A DNA stretch of 64,000 nucleotides, taken from assembly GCA_029867005.1 (NCBI GenBank), contig CP123443.1:1364001-1428000 (forward strand), written 5' to 3'. The stretch is from Candidatus Haliotispira prima (lineage in GTDB: Bacteria > Spirochaetota > Spirochaetia > SP-2023). The translations under genes were made by a program, and so were the position numbers. Numbering within the stretch: the stretch's first letter is position 1; the number at the start of each line of letters is the position of its first letter. The notes under the pieces are model-generated. The model was not told the origin of the DNA, did not search any database, and saw nothing but the letters and a program-made list of their open reading frames with translations. This document shows positions 1 through 9,029 of the stretch, piece by piece.

Positions 1-259
1 GACAGGAAAATATCTGTTGGGCCACGTCACAAAACTGCTCGAAGGCGGTGCCCAGCTATTGTTGGAAGTACAACCGAACCCGGAACGCTACCCGTCGACA
101 GGAAAGCGACAGCCCCTGTACCTGCCTTTCCACAACAGCGTAATCGGCCGGGTACAACGGAATGCCCCCGAAGAAGCCCCCCCCGACCTGAGTATTGAAG
201 TGACCGACTTGGACTATTTTGAAGCCTTGCTCAATTCTCTCGTCTTACAAGATCGCTAA
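1..259 (+). CDS. rimM: Ribosome maturation factor RimM, C-terminal part (cut by window edge)
   Basis: Only the last ~86 codons are present. The frame is open from base 2 and has no start in the window; the TTG at 17 is an internal Leu. The peptide reads like the C-terminal PRC-barrel of RimM: a Gly-His-Val-Thr-Lys-Leu-Leu strand, an acidic/hydrophobic core, then a 'Pro-Phe' strand and a final segment rich in Asp/Glu. RimM binds ribosomal protein S19 and assists 16S 3' domain (30S) maturation. The position directly before trmD and rplS is the classical rimM-trmD-rplS order and supports the call. The gap to trmD is 15 bases, so the two are probably co-transcribed. Confidence 0.85.
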   Translation, partial: TGKYLLGHVTKLLEGGAQLLLEVQPNPERYPSTGKRQPLYLPFHNSVIGRVQRNAPEEAPPDLSIEVTDLDYFEALLNSLVLQDR

Positions 260-274
260 GAGAAACGCCCGGAA

Positions 275-1129
275 ATGAAATTCACCTATCTGACATTGTT
301 CCCGGAAATAATTGAATCCTTTTTCCAAAACTCTATTATGAAGAGGGCCGTCGAAAATGGCCTGATCGATTACACCATATTACAAATTCGGGATTTTGCC
401 CAAGACGGCCCCTACCACGCCTGTGACGACACCACCTACGGCGGCGGAGCCGGTATGTTGTTGAAAAGCGGGCCTTTGGCCCGCGCCCTTGACAGTGCCG
501 ATGCCGGACAAAAATTCTGTATCTACCCCAGTCCCGGCGGCTACCCCATGCAACAAAAAATTGCTGCGGCTCTAAGCCGTTTGGGACAACTCGAAAACAA
601 TGAATTTCTCTCCTGTCTGAAAAATTCTGCGAATTTCCTCCGGGATTTTAATTCACAGAAAATATCTGACAAATCATTGATTCAAAATAAAATAGACCGA
701 GAAATTATTTTTATATGTGGCCGATATGAGGGAATTGACCAAAGAATTGTCGACGAGTACGTTGACTTAGAGCTGTCAATTGGTGATTATGTCCTCTCTT
801 CTGGGGAGCTCAGTAGCCTTTGCCTGACAGACAGCATCTACAGGCTTTGTGATGGGGTGATCAACCAAGAGTCCTTAGCTTCGGAAAGTTTCTCCGCCGC
901 GTTGTTAGAGTATCCTCAATATACTCGTCCGGAGTACTCTTGTGGTCGGCGGGTACCGGAGATATTGCTTTCCGGTCATCACGAAAATATCCGGCTTTGG
1001 CGTCTGGAACAAAGTGTAAAACGCACCTTGGCCCGAAGGCCGGAATTGCTACAGCAAGCCCTAAAGGCGGGAGACTTGGACCGGGAAACCTTGAAAATTC
1101 TCCAAGTGTTACAACAAAATGACCATTAG
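275..1129 (+). CDS. trmD: tRNA (guanine-N1)-methyltransferase TrmD
   Basis: TrmD methylates G37 of tRNAs reading CNN codons, using S-adenosylmethionine bound in a trefoil knot, and so protects against frameshifting. The 284-residue product starts with the family's MKFTYLTLFPE and has CGRYEGIDQR at residues 148-157 and SIGDYVLSSGE at 168-178, both knot elements. The family sequence at the second site is normally SGGE; here the first Gly of the pair is Ser. Between residues ~103 and ~142 there is a ~40-residue AT-rich insertion, rich in Asn/Ser/Lys/Leu, that ordinary TrmD proteins (~230-250 residues) lack. It follows rimM after 15 bases with no obvious ribosome site, suggesting coupling. Function is secure from the motifs; whether the insert is structured is unknown. 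Confidence 0.93.
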   Translation: MKFTYLTLFPEIIESFFQNSIMKRAVENGLIDYTILQIRDFAQDGPYHACDDTTYGGGAGMLLKSGPLARALDSADAGQKFCIYPSPGGYPMQQKIAAALSRLGQLENNEFLSCLKNSANFLRDFNSQKISDKSLIQNKIDREIIFICGRYEGIDQRIVDEYVDLELSIGDYVLSSGELSSLCLTDSIYRLCDGVINQESLASESFSAALLEYPQYTRPEYSCGRRVPEILLSGHHENIRLWRLEQSVKRTLARRPELLQQALKAGDLDRETLKILQVLQQNDH

Positions 1130-1276
1130 AAGGAACTCCGAAGAATCTGCGATACCATTTCCATTTTCAAAGGCTTTCTGTGACAGCAGTCTGTCCAAAT
1201 CTGTGAATGCGGCAGATGTGTATCTTCCCGCATAATTTATCTTACTTCGTGCAAGAAGGTCGCACCTGATTCGGAA

Positions 1277-1305
1277 TTGCAGTTTTGGACGGTTCCCGAT
1301 ATAAC
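1277..1305 (+). promoter_or_regulatory. Candidate promoter for rplS
   Basis: TTGCAG at 1277-1282 and TATAAC at 1300-1305 are separated by 17 bases, 50 bases upstream of the rplS ATG. This would let rplS be transcribed separately from rimM-trmD, which fits the 226-base gap between trmD and rplS. Called by consensus only. Confidence 0.5.
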
Positions 1306-1355
1306 GGTTTCCGATATATCAAACTTACTTACGAACTTACTCAAAAGGAGAAAAA

Positions 1356-1715
1356 ATGAGTGTTATGATTTCTACTTTAGAAGCAGAACAAATGGTTCCT
1401 GACCGCAAGAATTTCTGTGTGGGGGATACCGTTAAGGTTCATTACCGAATTGTAGAGGGAAAAACAGAGCGTATCCAAGTATACGAAGGCATCAATATCG
1501 GATTTCGCCACGGTGGGATTCGCGAGACGTTCACAGTGCGCAAAATATCCTTTGGTGTCGGTGTGGAACGTGTTTTTCCTCTGCATTCACCCCGTATTGA
1601 GCGGATTGAAGTTGTGCGCCGTGGGCGTGTCCGCCGCGCCAAACTCTATTACCTGCGCCAACGCTCCGGTAAGGCAGCCCGTGTCCGGGAGCTGGTCGGC
1701 AGCAAAAAAGCGTAA
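1356..1715 (+). CDS. rplS: 50S ribosomal protein L19
   Basis: 119 residues, the usual size for L19, which sits at the 30S-50S interface. Conserved family blocks are all visible: [19 protein letters not shown], the [18 protein letters not shown] strand pair, the [10 protein letters not shown] turn, and the basic end [18 protein letters not shown]. The ATG at 1356 is preceded by a good AAAGGAG ribosome site 5-6 bases upstream. It is the third gene of the rimM-trmD-rplS order but has its own candidate promoter. A strong hairpin ends the unit downstream. Confidence 0.97.
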   Translation: MSVMISTLEAEQMVPDRKNFCVGDTVKVHYRIVEGKTERIQVYEGINIGFRHGGIRETFTVRKISFGVGVERVFPLHSPRIERIEVVRRGRVRRAKLYYLRQRSGKAARVRELVGSKKA

Positions 1716-1748
1716 GATCCGTTTCATCCGGAAAGAATAGCGCAAACA

Positions 1749-1793
1749 ACACAAAGAACGCAGTGACTCGAGGAGTCGCTGCGTTCTTTGTGT
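1749..1793. terminator. Long hairpin terminator between convergent rplS and trkH
   Basis: A 21-base arm (1749-1769) and its near-perfect complement (1773-1793, one G-U pair) enclose a three-base loop. It lies between two converging genes, so it could stop transcription from both sides. The following T-run is short (ATTCTTCC), so it is a structured rather than textbook U-rich terminator. Confidence 0.75.
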
Positions 1794-1866
1794 ATTCTTC
1801 CGACAGAGAACCTTGGCCCCGAAAGAAACCCCTACTGCCTTTTAAACAGGCTGGCTGCTAAACGGA

Positions 1867-3333
1867 CTAGAAGTTGCGCCAGAACCTCGGCATAAATAAC
1901 ACCAGCACAGTGTAGATCTCCAGGCGGCCAATCACCATTACGACGGAAAGAAACACTTTGACAACCGGGTGCAGGTTGCCGTAATTCATGCTCGGACCCA
2001 AGCTCCCAAAGCCGGGCCCGATGTTCCCCAAGACGGCCAACGCTCCGGTAAATGAAGTCAGCAAATCACTGCCAAAGAAGGCCAGAACCATTGTCGTCAA
2101 GAGCAGCAATATCACGTACAAAATTAAGAAACCAATAATAGAAGCAAGTACAAGACTATTCATCGACCGGCCATTGACCACAACGTGGAAAAAATCCCTG
2201 GGCTTCAACATGTGACGCAGTTCTAACAGGCTTTTCTTAAACAGGCAAATGACCCGGACTACCTTGACTCCTCCTGCCGTAGAACCTGCCGAACCGCCAA
2301 CAAACATCAGCAGGAACAACAAGACCTTTGCGCTCTCAGGCCAACGGCCATAATCGACCGAGGCAAAACCGGTCGTAGTCAAAATACTGGCGACCTGAAA
2401 TGATGCATCAGACAAACTGGCGGCAAACGTTTGGTCAGGCTGATATTGCAATTTCAAAACCAAGGCAATGGCCAAACTGCAAAGTACGATGATAGAAAGA
2501 TAGACCTTAAGCTCCGTATTCCTGCGTATCTTGTCAAATTTGCGGCCAAAAACATGATAAAACATCATGAAGTTACAGCCTGCCAAGATCATAAAAATAG
2601 TAATCACCCACCGAATGTACGGCGAACGGAAGGCCCCAATACTAAGATTCTTGGTAGAATAACCTCCGGTTGCCATAGTTGCAAAACTGTGGGCAACCGA
2701 ATCAAACAGGTCCATTCCTCCCAAATACAGCAAAATGATTTCGACAAAGGTCAGAATTGTATAAATCAACCACAGGATTTTAGCCGTATCGTTGATGCGA
2801 TACGTCACCTTATCCAAATTCGGGCCCGGAGCTTCCGCCCGCATAAGCTGAGCACCGCCAATGCCCAGCAACGGAAACAGAGCGATAGTCAAGACAATAA
2901 AACCCATGCCACCCAACCAATGGGTCATGGCACGCCAGAAGAGCAAGCCCTTGGACAGCTTTTCAATATCGTTCAGAATACTGGCACCGGTTGTGGTGTA
3001 GCCCGAAATTATCTCGAAAAATGCATCCACAAAACCGGGAATCTCCCCCGAAAGTACGAAGGGCAAGGCGGACAGGGCCGATACGAAAAACCAGGAGAAC
3101 GAAACCAGCAGCAGCGCATCCCGGGGCACCAGGGCCTTATTTAATTTGCGCTGCCGGGAAAGCACCCACAACACAGTCCCAAACAGCAAAATGCCGGCCG
3201 ACATCGGGACCAAAAACGCACTCAGCAGATGCGTCTCTCCATAGATCAGAGCAACGGCTAAAGGCACCAGCATCACCAAGGAAATAATAAACATCAGAGC
3301 GGAGAGCCCTAAAAATAGTGTGCGAAAATTCAT
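1867..3333 (-). CDS. trkH: Trk-type potassium uptake channel subunit TrkH
   Basis: TrkH is the K+-translocating membrane subunit gated by the cytoplasmic TrkA ring. The 488-residue form contains the four P-loop repeats expected of the superfamily: TTTGASI, ATGGYST, TTTGFAS and the degenerate fourth loop GNIGPGFGSLGP, plus the Gly-rich GGSAGSTAGG segment before a Lys-Val-Val-Arg turn, and about ten hydrophobic helices. An upstream in-frame start at 3453 would overlap trkA by 92 bases and adds a segment that is not family-like, so I place the start at the ATG at 3333, where MNFRTLFLGL leads straight into helix 1. It lies 28 bases downstream of trkA and is surely co-transcribed with it. Confidence 0.93.
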   Translation of the reverse strand: MNFRTLFLGLSALMFIISLVMLVPLAVALIYGETHLLSAFLVPMSAGILLFGTVLWVLSRQRKLNKALVPRDALLLVSFSWFFVSALSALPFVLSGEIPGFVDAFFEIISGYTTTGASILNDIEKLSKGLLFWRAMTHWLGGMGFIVLTIALFPLLGIGGAQLMRAEAPGPNLDKVTYRINDTAKILWLIYTILTFVEIILLYLGGMDLFDSVAHSFATMATGGYSTKNLSIGAFRSPYIRWVITIFMILAGCNFMMFYHVFGRKFDKIRRNTELKVYLSIIVLCSLAIALVLKLQYQPDQTFAASLSDASFQVASILTTTGFASVDYGRWPESAKVLLFLLMFVGGSAGSTAGGVKVVRVICLFKKSLLELRHMLKPRDFFHVVVNGRSMNSLVLASIIGFLILYVILLLLTTMVLAFFGSDLLTSFTGALAVLGNIGPGFGSLGPSMNYGNLHPVVKVFLSVVMVIGRLEIYTVLVLFMPRFWRNF

Positions 3334-3361
3334 AAGCAGCCAAACTTCCCGGGGCTCACAA

Positions 3362-4837
3362 CTATTTCCGTTTAGCAGAAAGAGGAGCAGATTTTTCACT
3401 GCCGTTGTGAAATAACTGCACCAAACGCTCGCGCGAATTCTGCTCTGTGACAATAATCACTCGGTCATCGGCCTGCAACACGGTAGAACCGGAAGGCAGG
3501 ATAGTGCCTTCTTTGCGGTAAATGTAGGTAATGATCGTGTTGATTTCCGGGAAACGAATTTCGTTGAGTGCCCGGTCTGCCACATTTGAATTTGCCCCGA
3601 CCTGCAACTCAATGATTTCCATGTCGCCATCTACCAGGCTTTGAATATTGCGTACATTGTCACCATGGACGTGACGCATAATTGAATTGACCATGGTGTT
3701 TCCGGTGCTGACAATGACATCCAAGCCCAAGCTGGCCGCAACATTGTGCATCTGCTTGGAACGCACCAACACGATAGCCCTGCGAATCCCCGTATTCTTG
3801 GCGTATAGTGCCGTGACAATGTTCAGCTCCTGATTGTCCGTCACCGCAATGAAGATGTGCGCTGTAGTCAGATTTTCTTCTTCAAAAAGGCTCTCTTCCG
3901 AAACATCAGCATTCAGCACGTCTGCATCCGGCAAGCGAGATTTGATAACTTTGCAACGATCGTAATCCCATTCAATATATTTCAACTTATAGCGTTGAAT
4001 ACTGACCGTTTTGCGCAACCACCGGGCCAGACTGTGCAACAAGCCTTTTTCCTTGCTTTTCTTCACCGCCGGTTCCTCGTTGCCGATCAGCAGACGACCC
4101 ACCGTTATCGCAATCTCGCCACCGCCCAGAATCACGACCCGCTTAGAAACATCCTCCGTGCCCAAACCAAACTGCCCGATGAGCTTGCCCATATGGTTCT
4201 GTTCTGAAACAATATAGATAGTGTCCTTGACAGCCAGAACCGTTTGGGCAGTCGGAATACGCAACACGCCGTCCCTGCGCAGCAGGGGGATCAGGAATGA
4301 CACCGCAGAATCATTGCGCAACTGTTCCACACTTCTGCCCACGATTTTAGACTGCTCCTTCAGCAGTATAAAGCTGCGCAATTGGATTTCTCCATCGGCA
4401 AACTCGTAGATGTCACCGACAGCACCATATTCGACAGATCTAATGATGGATTCGGCCGTTTCCCTGGGCGGATGGACCACCAGACAGGGCCCTACGACAG
4501 AACGCTCGATGACGTTAATAGACTTGTATTCCAAATTCCGTATGCGAATGATTTTCATCAGGTTGGGGAACTGTGCCCCAACGATATAGGAAGAAGCCAA
4601 ATTGACCTCATCAGAATCCGTCAGGGCGACAAAGAAGTCCGCCTCCCCGAGATTGAGCGACTCCAAGGCCTCAACATCTGTGCCGGTCGCCAGCTCGACC
4701 TTACAATCCAGCCGCTCACCGGCATAGCGATGGATCACCGGATCTTTTTCCAGTACCACGACATCTTTGCCTTCATCTATTAGCTGTTTGGCCAACTGAA
4801 AGCCAATGGAACCGGCACCCACAATCACTACTTTCAT
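3362..4837 (-). CDS. trkA: Trk system potassium uptake regulator TrkA
   Basis: The cytosolic gating subunit of Trk, built as two tandem RCK units. The N-terminal Rossmann fold starts at MKVVIVGAGSIGFQLAKQL, with a Gly-x-Gly-x-x-Gly nucleotide loop and an acidic residue ending strand 2 (VVVLEKDP). A TrkA-C domain follows, then a second Rossmann unit (VVILGGGEIA) and a second TrkA-C. Length after start correction is 491 residues, typical for two-unit TrkA. A longer start at 4879 would add 14 residues with no family match; I prefer 4837, although neither has a clear ribosome site. It is divergent from ispD and is the first gene of the trkA-trkH pair. Confidence 0.92.
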   Translation of the reverse strand: MKVVIVGAGSIGFQLAKQLIDEGKDVVVLEKDPVIHRYAGERLDCKVELATGTDVEALESLNLGEADFFVALTDSDEVNLASSYIVGAQFPNLMKIIRIRNLEYKSINVIERSVVGPCLVVHPPRETAESIIRSVEYGAVGDIYEFADGEIQLRSFILLKEQSKIVGRSVEQLRNDSAVSFLIPLLRRDGVLRIPTAQTVLAVKDTIYIVSEQNHMGKLIGQFGLGTEDVSKRVVILGGGEIAITVGRLLIGNEEPAVKKSKEKGLLHSLARWLRKTVSIQRYKLKYIEWDYDRCKVIKSRLPDADVLNADVSEESLFEEENLTTAHIFIAVTDNQELNIVTALYAKNTGIRRAIVLVRSKQMHNVAASLGLDVIVSTGNTMVNSIMRHVHGDNVRNIQSLVDGDMEIIELQVGANSNVADRALNEIRFPEINTIITYIYRKEGTILPSGSTVLQADDRVIIVTEQNSRERLVQLFHNGSEKSAPLSAKRK

Positions 4838-4936
4838 TGCAGGGGATACTAGCAAAAAGGGGGATTTTATGCTACACATTTGCCTTGCCCCGGCCGAGCC
4901 GGGCCTTCACTACATACTTTGGATATTCCGGATACT

Positions 4937-5728
4937 ATGCCTTCCTCCCCTCTCAACATTGCAATTATACTGGCTGGCGGCATCGGATGCCGCGCGGCGC
5001 AGAACCCGGCCCTGCCACCGGAACAAGACCAACCCAAGCAACTTTGGCCCTTAGGCGGACTGCCGGTCTGGCAGCACAGTTGGCTAAGCTACGCCACACA
5101 CCCGGCTATTCAAATCGTCTGCCTGGTCTGGCCGGAAAATTATGTTTCGCAAATCCGGCAGGCACTGACTCAATATACACAGACACAGCACCCTGATGCG
5201 GATACCTTGGCCACAAGCTACGTTATCGCCGGGGGCCGGGAGCGCAGTGACTCCAGTTCCAAGGCTCTGGAGTTCTCTCAACAATGGCAGGAACGCGACC
5301 CTCAGCGCAGGATCCAGGTTTTGATTCACGATGCCGCCCGACCTTTAGTCAGCAGGCGCATCATCGACGAAACGCTTCGACAACTCAAACTGGCTAATGC
5401 CGCAGTCTGCGCCATTCCGGCCCAAGACAGTCTGTTTGTCAAAGAGGACTCCGAGGGCTGCAAAGTAGGCCAAGTTCTGGATCGTTCAACGGTGATGCAA
5501 AGCCAGACTCCCCAGAGTTTCGAGCTGCAAACGCTGCGCCGGGCCTTTGCCATACACCAAGAGCACCGAGAAATTGCGGTGACAGATGATATCTGCTTGA
5601 TCAAGAGTTACTTACCTTCACAGGATATTCGTGTCGTGGAAGGAGACATTTACAATATGAAGCTAACCCAAGCTGCCGATTTAAAAACTTTAACATCTTA
5701 TTACCAAATGATTACAACCCAACAATGA
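4937..5728 (+). CDS. ispD: 2-C-methyl-D-erythritol 4-phosphate cytidylyltransferase IspD
   Basis: IspD couples MEP to CTP to give CDP-ME in the MEP isoprenoid pathway. The start at 4937 puts the nucleotidyltransferase loop (IILAGGIGCR) at the N-terminus, as in the family; an earlier start at 4880 would add 19 unrelated residues. Further motifs: PKQLW-like substrate loop, the GGRERSDSS segment, HDAARP with the metal-binding Asp, and the C-terminal VLDRSTVMQSQTPQSF, which includes the substrate-binding Arg/Thr region. At 263 residues it is slightly longer than usual because of Gln-rich inserts around residues 70-90 and 115-125. No IspF domain is fused. It diverges from trkA. Confidence 0.93.
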   Translation: MPSSPLNIAIILAGGIGCRAAQNPALPPEQDQPKQLWPLGGLPVWQHSWLSYATHPAIQIVCLVWPENYVSQIRQALTQYTQTQHPDADTLATSYVIAGGRERSDSSSKALEFSQQWQERDPQRRIQVLIHDAARPLVSRRIIDETLRQLKLANAAVCAIPAQDSLFVKEDSEGCKVGQVLDRSTVMQSQTPQSFELQTLRRAFAIHQEHREIAVTDDICLIKSYLPSQDIRVVEGDIYNMKLTQAADLKTLTSYYQMITTQQ

Positions 5729-5808
5729 TAAAACAAAAAATATTCTGACCAGCAAAATCTAATATAGCATAACTACATCTATTTTCAGTAAGTTGAATAT
5801 TTTATAGT

Positions 5809-5837
5809 TTGACAATACAACATAATCCGTTTATGAT
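5809..5837 (+). promoter_or_regulatory. Strong sigma-70 type promoter for the flavodiiron gene
   Basis: TTGACA at 5809-5814 matches the -35 consensus exactly. TATGAT at 5832-5837 is one base from the -10 consensus, with a 17-base spacer. The start would fall near 5844, giving a ~32-base leader with GGAGG at 5865-5869 six bases before the ATG. Confidence 0.8.
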
Positions 5838-5875
5838 ACCCCGCATAACTATAAATACAAGAATGGAGGACGCTA

Positions 5876-7144
5876 ATGGCATCTACTTACGATCTGCCCG
5901 GCTTTGTCTGGAATAAAGCCACAGAACTCACGGACGGGGTTTACCGAGTAGGGGTAAATATTGAAGATCCTGATTATTTATTTGAAGGACTCTGGCCGAT
6001 TCCCGACGGTACATCAATCAATGGTTACGCTGTGCGTGGCGAAAAAAAAGCCATTATTGATTTAACCCAGATTCTCTTTGATTTTCCTGATCGCTACACG
6101 AAGCAACTCGAAGAAATCGGCTTTCCGCTCGAAGATGTCGACTACGTTATTATCAACCACTTGGAACCGGATCACGCCGGCTTCCTGCCCGTAATGGCCA
6201 AGGTCAACAGCAAAACAAAATTCTACTGCACTCCCAAAGCCGTCCCCGGAATCCAGGCTTTTGCCTCCATTCCTCTCGATCGCATTGTCGAAGTCAATGA
6301 CGGTGACACTCTGGACTTGGGTGCCGGCAAAGTGCTGCAATTCTTCCACGCTCCGAACGTCCACTGGCCCGAAGTCATGGTAACTTTTGAGCAAAGCAGT
6401 GGTGTCCTCTTTACTTGTGATGCCTTTGGCTCCTATGGTCGCGTTGACGAAGTCTTCGATGACCAAATTTCCGATGCCAAGCAGGAATGGTACATTCAGG
6501 AAGCAGAGCGTTATTACGCCAACATTGTGGCCAAATTCTCTCGCTTTGTTGTCCGCGCCATTGACAAGTTAGCTCCCTTGGTACCTCAGATCAGCATGAT
6601 TTGTCCTTCGCACGGTATTGTCTGGCGTTCTAAAAAAGATAAAATTATCGATGCCTACATCCGCTTGGCCAAATATGCCGATGGCCCGGCTGAGCCGGAA
6701 GTCACTGTAATCTGGGGCAGTATGTATGGTTATACCAAGCAGATGGTCGACCGCGTAATTGAGGGACTGCACTCTGAGGGTGTCAAGGTTCACGTCTACC
6801 GCGTGCCCAAAGATGACGTTGGCTATGTCTTGGGCAGTGCCTGGCGTTCTTCCGGTTTGGTACTGGCCATGCCAACGTATGAATATCGTATGTTCCCTCC
6901 AATGGCCCACGTTCTCGACGACTTTGGCCGCAAGGAAGTGAAACGTAAAAAGGTTCTGCGCGTAGGTGGATTTGGCTGGTCCGGTGGTGCGTCTAAGGAA
7001 TTTTCCAACCTGACTGCCGGCTTGGAATGGGACTGTCTTCCCGAAGTGGAGTGGCAAGGACACGCTTCCCCCGAGGTACTGCAAAAAGGCTATGAAGCTG
7101 CCCGGGAACTGGCGCGCCAAGTAAAAGCATACGCTTTGAAATAA
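5876..7144 (+). CDS. A-type flavoprotein / flavodiiron protein (FprA family)
   Basis: Flavodiiron proteins reduce O2 to water or NO to N2O in the cytoplasm of anaerobes, protecting them from oxidative or nitrosative stress. The N-terminal metallo-beta-lactamase-like half carries the whole di-iron ligand set: H95-x-E97-x-D99-H100 in NHLEPDHAG, H163 in APNVHWPE, D182 in TCDAFG, and H246 in CPSHGIVW. The flavodoxin half begins near residue 276, with the FMN phosphate loop GSMYGYTKQ. At 422 residues it is close to the minimal two-domain form, with no rubredoxin tail. It has a strong promoter and ribosome site and a terminator, so it is probably a single-gene unit. O2 versus NO preference cannot be read from sequence. 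Confidence 0.92.
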   Translation: MASTYDLPGFVWNKATELTDGVYRVGVNIEDPDYLFEGLWPIPDGTSINGYAVRGEKKAIIDLTQILFDFPDRYTKQLEEIGFPLEDVDYVIINHLEPDHAGFLPVMAKVNSKTKFYCTPKAVPGIQAFASIPLDRIVEVNDGDTLDLGAGKVLQFFHAPNVHWPEVMVTFEQSSGVLFTCDAFGSYGRVDEVFDDQISDAKQEWYIQEAERYYANIVAKFSRFVVRAIDKLAPLVPQISMICPSHGIVWRSKKDKIIDAYIRLAKYADGPAEPEVTVIWGSMYGYTKQMVDRVIEGLHSEGVKVHVYRVPKDDVGYVLGSAWRSSGLVLAMPTYEYRMFPPMAHVLDDFGRKEVKRKKVLRVGGFGWSGGASKEFSNLTAGLEWDCLPEVEWQGHASPEVLQKGYEAARELARQVKAYALK

Positions 7145-7181
7145 ACCGGCGATACTCCGGCTTTTATTGCCTATCGCAATC

Positions 7182-7227
7182 GCAAAGGAAAAACAGGCAG
7201 AACATGTTTTGCCTGTTTTTCCTTTGC
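7182..7227 (+). terminator. Hairpin terminator after the flavodiiron gene
   Basis: An 18-base perfect inverted repeat (7182-7199 with 7210-7227) surrounds a 10-base loop. The 3' arm contains the run TTTTT. It lies 38 bases after the stop codon. Confidence 0.7.
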
Positions 7228-7383
7228 CTGAGACCGGAAGTCTCCGAAATTACTTTAGATTCTTAGTTGCGGTAGATCCATTCTGTCTGCCTCTTTTGAA
7301 AATCTGTTTTGCCGTACTTTCAAGGATACTTTGTCGGCTCAACCTCAACTATCCGGCAACGCCGTTTCTCGGAGAAAAATATT

Positions 7384-8808
7384 TTGATCCCTTCCAGCAA
7401 AACTTTCCATACCACACCCGACCAACTCCCTGAGGGCCGCTTCATTCGGCAACTGCTGCTTCTCTTGCTGCTAAGTACCTTTATTTCGTCCTGCTCTAAT
7501 GACTTGGGTTACGGCGTGGTACTGTGGAGCAGCCCAAGCGTCCAAAGCATGAAAGGTCTGCACAACGGCCAAATTATCGTCATTATCGGGGAATCAAAAG
7601 TTACAGATAGCTATATAGCATCCTTCCGAAAAACCGAATACATTCTGCCCACTGGCCGAATTGCTTTTTTCCGCCACCTGTCTAATGCCAAAAAATTCCG
7701 AAACCATTTTATGCAATACCAAGATTGGTATGCCACCAACATGAACCCTAACAGCTTAGTCATGCGGGCAGAACCAAACCGAACTTCTGAGCAGGTCTAC
7801 CGTCTGCGGCCCAAACAGACCGTAAAGATACTGGATCAGGCATCAGACCAAATTACCCTTGGCAACATTGAGGGACGCTGGTACGAAATTTTAACGGATG
7901 ATGGCATACATGGCTTCACCTTTGATTACTATTTGCACATAGAAGATCATTCAAAAGAGGCGACAGAACAGCTCATCAAACTCGCTGCTTTTGAACAAAA
8001 ACGGGATGAACTCAAAATTAACCTGAAGAATCTCAATGGGTTCTGGTACCAAAAGAAATACAGTCAACATCTCCGTAGCGGAAACAATATTGACTTGCGT
8101 ATACTAATGCTGCCCCATGGCCAGCTCTACCTCAACCGGAAACAGAACCAAATCGAACTGTACCTCGAAAACTCCCAACAACCTTCGTTGAACTTAGCTT
8201 ACGACCCGGAAAAGATCGAAACAAAAGCCTCTGCCGAACTCAGTTTTAATGATGGCAACGTTCGTGCTACTTTTGCCAAGATTGATGATATCCTGCTGTA
8301 TTTCCGCGATCAGGACGAGAAAGAACTCATTTGGGAATTGCAGAAAATCAGTAAAGAGGAATTGCAATTGTACCGGAAGCAGGCATTGACCCAACGCAAG
8401 ATTGCCCTGTCTTTCATTTTGCAGAAAGGCCGCCGCTTCAGTGCCGCAGAATTGTATGGCACAATCCACTTCCGGGCAAACGGACAATTTTCCTGGTCCA
8501 ACACGGAAGCACTGGTCAAAGAGGAGATACTGCAAGACGGCCCCACTGAGGGCACGCTGTATTTCCCCTATCGGCTTGGATTTACTCTCCAAGATGATTA
8601 CGACCAACTCCTGACATTTGTTTTCCAAGATGACCAGGAACTGACATTTCTGCTAAAGGTCGATACGGAGGGGAATGTGTTACTTCGCTATGTACCTCCC
8701 CTTACAATTGACGAAACAGGCACCCTCAGCAATGATTCTTTTGATAAAAAATTTGAAATGCGAATGACATTGGAAGAAAAATCGCTAATCCCTGTGGACC
8801 TATTTTGA
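7384..8808 (+). CDS. Putative lipoprotein with bacterial SH3 domain
   Basis: Unnamed lipoprotein of about 474 residues. I choose the TTG at 7384 because GGAG lies nine bases upstream; a longer frame from 7309 has no ribosome site. A Leu-rich membrane segment ends in the lipobox-like STFISSC, placing the lipidated Cys near residue 37, so it should be anchored in the envelope. At ~125-185 there is an SH3b-like segment (NSLVMRAEPN ... GRWYEIL ... GIHGFTFDYYL), a fold that in bacteria often contacts peptidoglycan. The remaining ~290 residues are polar, beta-rich and unrecognised, with repeated aromatic/charged strands. Genes on both sides are unrelated, and tRNAs follow. The signal and SH3 call are fairly sure; the function is unknown. 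Confidence 0.7.
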   Translation: MIPSSKTFHTTPDQLPEGRFIRQLLLLLLLSTFISSCSNDLGYGVVLWSSPSVQSMKGLHNGQIIVIIGESKVTDSYIASFRKTEYILPTGRIAFFRHLSNAKKFRNHFMQYQDWYATNMNPNSLVMRAEPNRTSEQVYRLRPKQTVKILDQASDQITLGNIEGRWYEILTDDGIHGFTFDYYLHIEDHSKEATEQLIKLAAFEQKRDELKINLKNLNGFWYQKKYSQHLRSGNNIDLRILMLPHGQLYLNRKQNQIELYLENSQQPSLNLAYDPEKIETKASAELSFNDGNVRATFAKIDDILLYFRDQDEKELIWELQKISKEELQLYRKQALTQRKIALSFILQKGRRFSAAELYGTIHFRANGQFSWSNTEALVKEEILQDGPTEGTLYFPYRLGFTLQDDYDQLLTFVFQDDQELTFLLKVDTEGNVLLRYVPPLTIDETGTLSNDSFDKKFEMRMTLEEKSLIPVDLF

Positions 8809-8827
8809 CTATTCTAAGCCTGTCCTA

Positions 8828-8855
8828 TTGACAAATTTGCAGATTTCTGCATCAT
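8828..8855 (+). promoter_or_regulatory. Possible tRNA promoter
   Basis: An exact TTGACA at 8828-8833 is followed after 16 bases by CATCAT (8850-8855), a weak -10. The predicted start is only ~6 bases before the first tRNA, which is typical for tRNA genes. Confidence 0.4.
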
Positions 8856-8868
8856 GCTGCGCCAAGCT

Positions 8869-8941
8869 GGTGGCGTAGCTCAGTCGGTAGAGCGCACGGC
8901 TCATATCCGTTCGGTCGGGGGTTCAAGTCCCTCCGCCACTA
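8869..8941 (+). tRNA. tRNA-Met (CAT), elongator type
   Basis: A complete cloverleaf can be drawn: acceptor GGTGGCG paired with CGCCACT (G-U closing pair), D-arm GCTC/GAGC, anticodon loop CTCATAT with CAT at 8902-8904, T-arm with TTCAAGT loop, and discriminator A. There are no three G-C pairs at the base of the anticodon stem, so it is not the initiator. The body resembles bacterial elongator tRNA-Met. CCA is not encoded. Confidence 0.9.
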
Positions 8942-8971
8942 AATCAGCAGAAGCTGTTACATAAAGAGGAA

Positions 8972-8998
8972 TTGACATGAGTTTCCCTTTATTATAGA
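8972..8998 (+). promoter_or_regulatory. Weak candidate promoter between the two tRNAs
   Basis: TTGACA at 8972-8977 and TATAGA at 8993-8998 are separated by only 15 bases. The elements are good but the spacing is short. The two tRNAs may simply share one transcript. Confidence 0.3.
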
Positions 8999-9029
8999 GT
9001 GCAACGGCTTAAGTGCTAATTATCCAATG

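Noticed and set aside
2431..3144. 237-codon plus-strand frame opposite trkH
   Set aside because: Antisense to a clear trkH; composition is Gln/His/Asn-rich as expected for a shadow frame.
8869..8941. Initiator tRNA-fMet
   Set aside because: Lacks the run of G-C pairs in the anticodon stem and the unpaired first acceptor pair typical of initiators.
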